Of a stretch of DNA of 9,540 nt, positions 7,291-9,540 are shown piece by piece. Origin of the DNA: JADYYB01 sp964402985. Lineage in GTDB: Bacteria; Pseudomonadota; Alphaproteobacteria; Rhizobiales; Kaistiaceae. The stretch spans positions 1 through 9,540 of the forward strand of contig CAYOET010000077.1 in the NCBI GenBank assembly GCA_964402985.1. The letters run 5' to 3'. The number at the start of each line of letters is the position of its first letter. Position 1 is the first letter of the stretch. Below the pieces are notes generated by a model. That model was not told the DNA's origin. It ran no database searches and saw only the letters and a program-made list of their open reading frames with translations. The position numbers and the translations under genes were made by a program.

Positions 7291-8955
7291 GTGGCCGACC
7301 AGCCGGAACTCGTCTTCCTCCCGCTCGGCGGCCTCGGCGAGATCGGGATGAACCTCGCCCTCTATGGCTACGGTCCGCCGCGCCACCGCAAATGGCTGGT
7401 GGTCGACTTCGGCGTCTCCTTCGGCGGCCCCGAGTTGCCGGGCATCGAGATCATCTACCCCGACATCGCTTTCCTCGAAGCGGAGCGCGAGCGCATCGTC
7501 GGCATCGCGATCACTCATGCGCACGAGGACCATTACGGCGCGCTCGTCGACCTCTGGCCGCGCCTTAAGCTGCCGATCTACGCCACCGCCTTCGTCGCGC
7601 ACATGCTCGCCGCGAAGCAGGAGGGCTCGCCGGGCGATCCGATCCCGGTCAATCTCGTGAAGGCGGGTCAACGCGTCACCATCGGCCCCTTCGACGTCGA
7701 GTGGATTCCGGTCGCCCATTCGGTCCCCGAGTCGAACGCGCTCGCGATCCGCACGCCGGCCGGCCTCGTCGTCCATAGCGGCGACTGGAAGATGGACGAC
7801 ACGCCGCTCCTCGGCCCGCCGACCGCCGAGGCCCCGTTCCGCCGCCTCGGCGACGAGGGCGTGATCGCCCTCATCTGCGACTCGACCAACGCCCAGCGCG
7901 AGGGCCGCAGCCCCAGCGAGGCGGTCGTCGCCGCGGGCCTCAAGCAGGTCATCGCCGAGGCCAAGGCCCGAATCGGCATCACCATCTTCGCCTCCAACGT
8001 CGCCCGCATCCGCTCGATCGCCGAGGCCGCCGCCGCCAACGACCGCCAGGTCGTCGTCATCGGCCGCGCGCTCGCCCGGGTGATCGACGTCGCCGGCGAG
8101 CTTGGCCTCCTCGAGGGCCTGCCCGGCTTCCTCGACGAGGAAGCCTATGGCTACCTGCCGCGCGACAAGGTCGTGGCGGTGGTCACCGGCAGCCAGGGCG
8201 AGGCGCGCGCCGCGCTCGCCCGCATCGCCTCGGGCGAGCACCGCACCGTCGCCTTCGCGCCGGGCGACACGATGGTCTTCTCCTCGCGCACCATTCCCGG
8301 CAACGAGCGCCCCGTGAACGCCATCATCAACGCTCTCGTCGACCAGGGCGTGAACATCGTCACCGAACGCGACCACCCGGTCCACGTCTCGGGCCACCCG
8401 CGCCAGGATGAGATCGCGGAACTCTACCGGTGGGTCCGCCCGGGCACGGTGATTCCCGCCCATGGTGAGCCGGCTCACCTCTCCGCCCACGCCGCGTTCG
8501 CGCGCCGTCAGGGCATCCCGCACGTCGTCGAGGCCCGGAACGGCCACGTCATCCGTCTCGCTCCCGGCCTGCCCGAGAAGGTTCGCGAGGTCGAGACCGG
8601 CCGCCTCTATCGCGACGGCAACCTCATCGGCCCGGTCGACGCCGTGGGCTTCACAGAGCGCCGCCATCTCTCCTTCGCTGGGCATATCGCCGTCTCGGTC
8701 GCCATCGACAAGCGCGGCCAGATCCTCGCCGATCCCGAGGTCGCGCTATCCGGCATCCCGCTCGCCGACGCGGCCGGCCGCCGCTTCGAGGACGTCGTCC
8801 TCGATGCGGTGAACGGCGCGCTCGACTCGATGCCGGCGGGGCGCCGGCGTGACGAGGAAGTGGTGCGCGAAGCGCTCTACCGCGCCGTCCGCGGCACGAT
8901 GCGCGACAGCTGGGGGAAGAAGCCGGTTTGCAGTGTGCTCGTCGCGGTCATATGA
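7291..8955 (+). CDS. rnj: Ribonuclease J
   Basis: RNase J is a metallo-beta-lactamase/beta-CASP family ribonuclease with 5'-to-3' exonuclease and endonuclease activity, acting in rRNA maturation and mRNA decay. The start is GTG 7291, giving VADQPELVFLPLGGLGEIGMN, the family N-terminus; GGGGG at 7280-7284 is the ribosome binding site. The 554 residues are a normal length. Metal-binding motifs: HAHEDH at 76-81, H143 in PVAHS, D165 in VVHSGDWKMDD, and H391 in PAHGEP. The beta-CASP signature includes CDSTNAQREG at 196-205 and H365 with SGHPRQDE from 367. The C-terminal domain (about 460-554) is complete. It lies 1 nt after birA, so it is almost certainly co-transcribed. The family marks it as RNase J rather than RNase Z or CPSF-type enzymes. 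Alphaproteobacteria commonly have both RNase J and RNase E. Confidence 0.95.
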   Translation: MADQPELVFLPLGGLGEIGMNLALYGYGPPRHRKWLVVDFGVSFGGPELPGIEIIYPDIAFLEAERERIVGIAITHAHEDHYGALVDLWPRLKLPIYATAFVAHMLAAKQEGSPGDPIPVNLVKAGQRVTIGPFDVEWIPVAHSVPESNALAIRTPAGLVVHSGDWKMDDTPLLGPPTAEAPFRRLGDEGVIALICDSTNAQREGRSPSEAVVAAGLKQVIAEAKARIGITIFASNVARIRSIAEAAAANDRQVVVIGRALARVIDVAGELGLLEGLPGFLDEEAYGYLPRDKVVAVVTGSQGEARAALARIASGEHRTVAFAPGDTMVFSSRTIPGNERPVNAIINALVDQGVNIVTERDHPVHVSGHPRQDEIAELYRWVRPGTVIPAHGEPAHLSAHAAFARRQGIPHVVEARNGHVIRLAPGLPEKVREVETGRLYRDGNLIGPVDAVGFTERRHLSFAGHIAVSVAIDKRGQILADPEVALSGIPLADAAGRRFEDVVLDAVNGALDSMPAGRRRDEEVVREALYRAVRGTMRDSWGKKPVCSVLVAVI

Positions 8956-8968
8956 CGGCCGCAGGCCG
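8956..8968 (+). repeat. Small GC hairpin just after rnj
   Basis: CGGCC and GGCCG form a perfect 5-bp stem around GCA immediately after the rnj stop codon, in the 42-nt gap before the DUF1467 gene. There is no T-tract, so it is not a classical terminator. It could slightly reduce readthrough or protect an mRNA 3' end, but a stem of this size is also expected by chance in such G+C-rich DNA. Confidence 0.2.
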
Positions 8969-8997
8969 GGCGTGACTCGGCGATCGGAACCACGCTG

Positions 8998-9261
8998 ATG
9001 AACTGGACCCTGCTCGCGATCTACTTCATCGTCTGGTGGCTGGTGTTCTTCGTGACCCTCCCCATCGGGGTCCGCTCGCAGGAGGAAGCGGGGGAGGGCC
9101 GCTATCTCGGCACCGACCCCGGCGCGCCGACTCGCCCGATGCTGGGCCGCAAGGCGCTGGCGTCAACGATCATCGCGGCCGCGATCACGGGGTTGTTGTG
9201 GATCGCGTATGCCTGGTTGGGCGTCGACCTCGAAGCCCTCAGCCGCATCTGGATGCGGTAA
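8998..9261 (+). CDS. DUF1467 family small membrane protein
   Basis: This 87-residue protein has two predicted membrane helices, at about residues 4-23 and 55-75. They are joined by a hydrophilic loop carrying GVRSQEE and the signature GTDPGAPTRP (38-47). This arrangement, with the MNW start and the YFIVWW motif in the first helix, is that of the DUF1467 family. The family has no established function and, as far as I recall, is mostly found in alphaproteobacteria between rnj and proS. ATG 8998 is preceded only by a weak GGAA (8986-8989). It lies 42 nt after rnj on the same strand and is probably the last gene of the operon, because repeats and a terminator follow. No catalytic motif is visible. 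Confidence 0.85.
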   Translation: MNWTLLAIYFIVWWLVFFVTLPIGVRSQEEAGEGRYLGTDPGAPTRPMLGRKALASTIIAAAITGLLWIAYAWLGVDLEALSRIWMR

Positions 9262-9286
9262 GCGAGACCTTCGTCAACGCACACCG

Positions 9287-9420
9287 CGATTGTCATCGCC
9301 GGGCTTGTCCCGGCGACCCATGAACACGGCGCGTTTCGACAAGAGCGCGACGGCGGTCGCATTCCCTCGGGAACTGTCGGAGTTCATGGGTTGCCGGGAC
9401 AAGCCCGGCAATGACAAGCG
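9287..9420. repeat. Composite inverted repeat with a hairpin in each arm
   Basis: Arm 9287-9325 pairs with arm 9382-9420: 36 of 39 positions are complementary, and the inner 35 nt (9291-9325 and 9382-9416) differ at two positions. Each arm is a hairpin of its own: GCCGGG-CTTGT-CCCGGC at 9298-9314 and GCCGGG-ACAAG-CCCGGC at 9393-9409, each extended by one further pair. The 56-nt spacer also folds: 9335-9341 pairs with 9375-9381 (one G-T wobble), and inside lie stems 9347-9351/9356-9360 and 9362-9366/9369-9373. The arm core, with TGTCAT and CCGGGCTTGTCCCGG, resembles a palindromic intergenic repeat that I recall as common in Rhizobiales. It encodes nothing. It may be a non-mobile miniature repeat, or may stabilise or end the upstream transcript. 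Confidence 0.85.
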
Positions 9421-9452
9421 AGGGGAAAGGGGAGTGCGGAGCCGCGGCACAC

Positions 9453-9485
9453 AAAAAGAAAAAGCAAGGCGGTTAGCCTTGCTTT
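9453..9485 (-). terminator. Rho-independent terminator (best on minus strand)
   Basis: AAAGCAAGGC (9461-9470) and GCCTTGCTTT (9476-9485) form a perfect 10-bp stem around a GGTTA loop. Read on the minus strand, the 7-bp GC-containing core is followed by TTTTTCTTTTT (complement of 9463-9453), an excellent U-tract. Read on the plus strand, only TTTC follows, so it would be a weaker terminator for the DUF1467 gene operon. The orientation implies transcription arriving from the right, and the hairpin may serve both converging units. Confidence 0.85.
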
Positions 9486-9521
9486 CTCAGTTCCCGCGTC
9501 CTTACCCCTCGTTCCCTGCCT

Positions 9522-9540
9522 GCTCCCGGTTACCGGGAGC
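9522..9540. repeat. Perfect GC-rich palindrome at window end
   Basis: GCTCCCGGT and ACCGGGAGC flank a single central T, so the 19 bases form a perfect inverted repeat. As RNA it would fold as a 7-bp stem, GCTCCCG/CGGGAGC, with a GTTAC loop. No T-tract is visible on the minus-strand side, and the plus-strand side runs off the window, so whether it is a terminator, an operator or a repeat unit cannot be decided. Confidence 0.6.

Larger units (their letters stand above)
9262..9540. other. Non-coding right end of the window
   Basis: No convincing gene is seen in these 279 nt. Translations on both strands lack family features, and the strong codon bias of the upstream genes disappears. The stretch holds the composite inverted repeat, a terminator hairpin facing left, a minus-strand purine-rich part with several GGGAAC/GGGAGC-like units (about 9490-9540) and a terminal palindrome. 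On the minus strand, 9540-9502 could be the last 12 codons of a gene (APGNREQAGNEG then TAA), with the stop 16 nt before the terminator stem. That is weak evidence and is not called as a CDS. Confidence 0.6.

Noticed and set aside
9291..9416. CRISPR array or insertion sequence at the right end
   Set aside because: There are only two repeat copies, they are inverted rather than direct, and no transposase or cas gene is present. The element is best described as a palindromic intergenic repeat.
9262..9540. tRNA, rRNA or riboswitch at the right end
   Set aside because: No cloverleaf, CCA end or TTC-loop motif was found. The stems present are explained by the inverted repeat, the terminator and the palindrome.

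Overview
This window is a compact, G+C-rich piece of bacterial chromosome with every recognisable gene on the + strand. It looks alphaproteobacterial, most likely Rhizobiales/Hyphomicrobiales-like. The grounds are the NuoI and NuoN sequence types, the gene order nuoI-J-K-L-M-N followed by birA, an RNase J gene and a DUF1467 gene, the short BirA without a DNA-binding domain, and the inverted repeats near the right end. Genus cannot be read from the sequence. The nuo genes strongly prefer CTC for Leu, GTC for Val, ATC for Ile and TCG for Ser.

Layout. Positions 2-469 hold the 3' part of nuoI, the iron-sulfur subunit; its first few codons lie left of the window. Then come nuoJ (513-1151), nuoK (1154-1462), nuoL (1468-3564), nuoM (3575-5092) and nuoN (5089-6519), the membrane arm of proton-pumping NADH:quinone oxidoreductase (complex I). 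All the charged residues expected in the pumping subunits are present. birA (6522-7289, biotin-protein ligase), rnj (7291-8955, RNase J) and a small two-helix membrane protein of the DUF1467 family (8998-9261) follow. Spacings from nuoJ to rnj run from a 4-nt overlap to a 10-nt gap, so these genes are very probably one transcript with translational coupling. The gap before the DUF1467 gene is 42 nt. No promoter is visible inside the cluster.

From 9262 to the end there is no confident gene. This 279-nt stretch contains a composite inverted repeat (9287-9420). Each of its arms is itself a hairpin, and the arms differ by a compensatory base-pair change. A strong Rho-independent terminator oriented for the minus strand lies at 9453-9485, and a perfect palindrome occupies the last 19 bases. 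The terminator suggests that a minus-strand gene converges on this operon from the right.

How the genes work together: NuoI passes electrons from the peripheral arm to quinone. NuoJ and NuoK link the quinone site to the three antiporter-like subunits NuoN, NuoM and NuoL, which move protons. birA and rnj are housekeeping genes carried in the same transcription unit rather than complex I components. I see no undescribed multi-gene system here. The most noteworthy items are the covarying inverted-repeat element and a histidine-rich insertion in NuoL.
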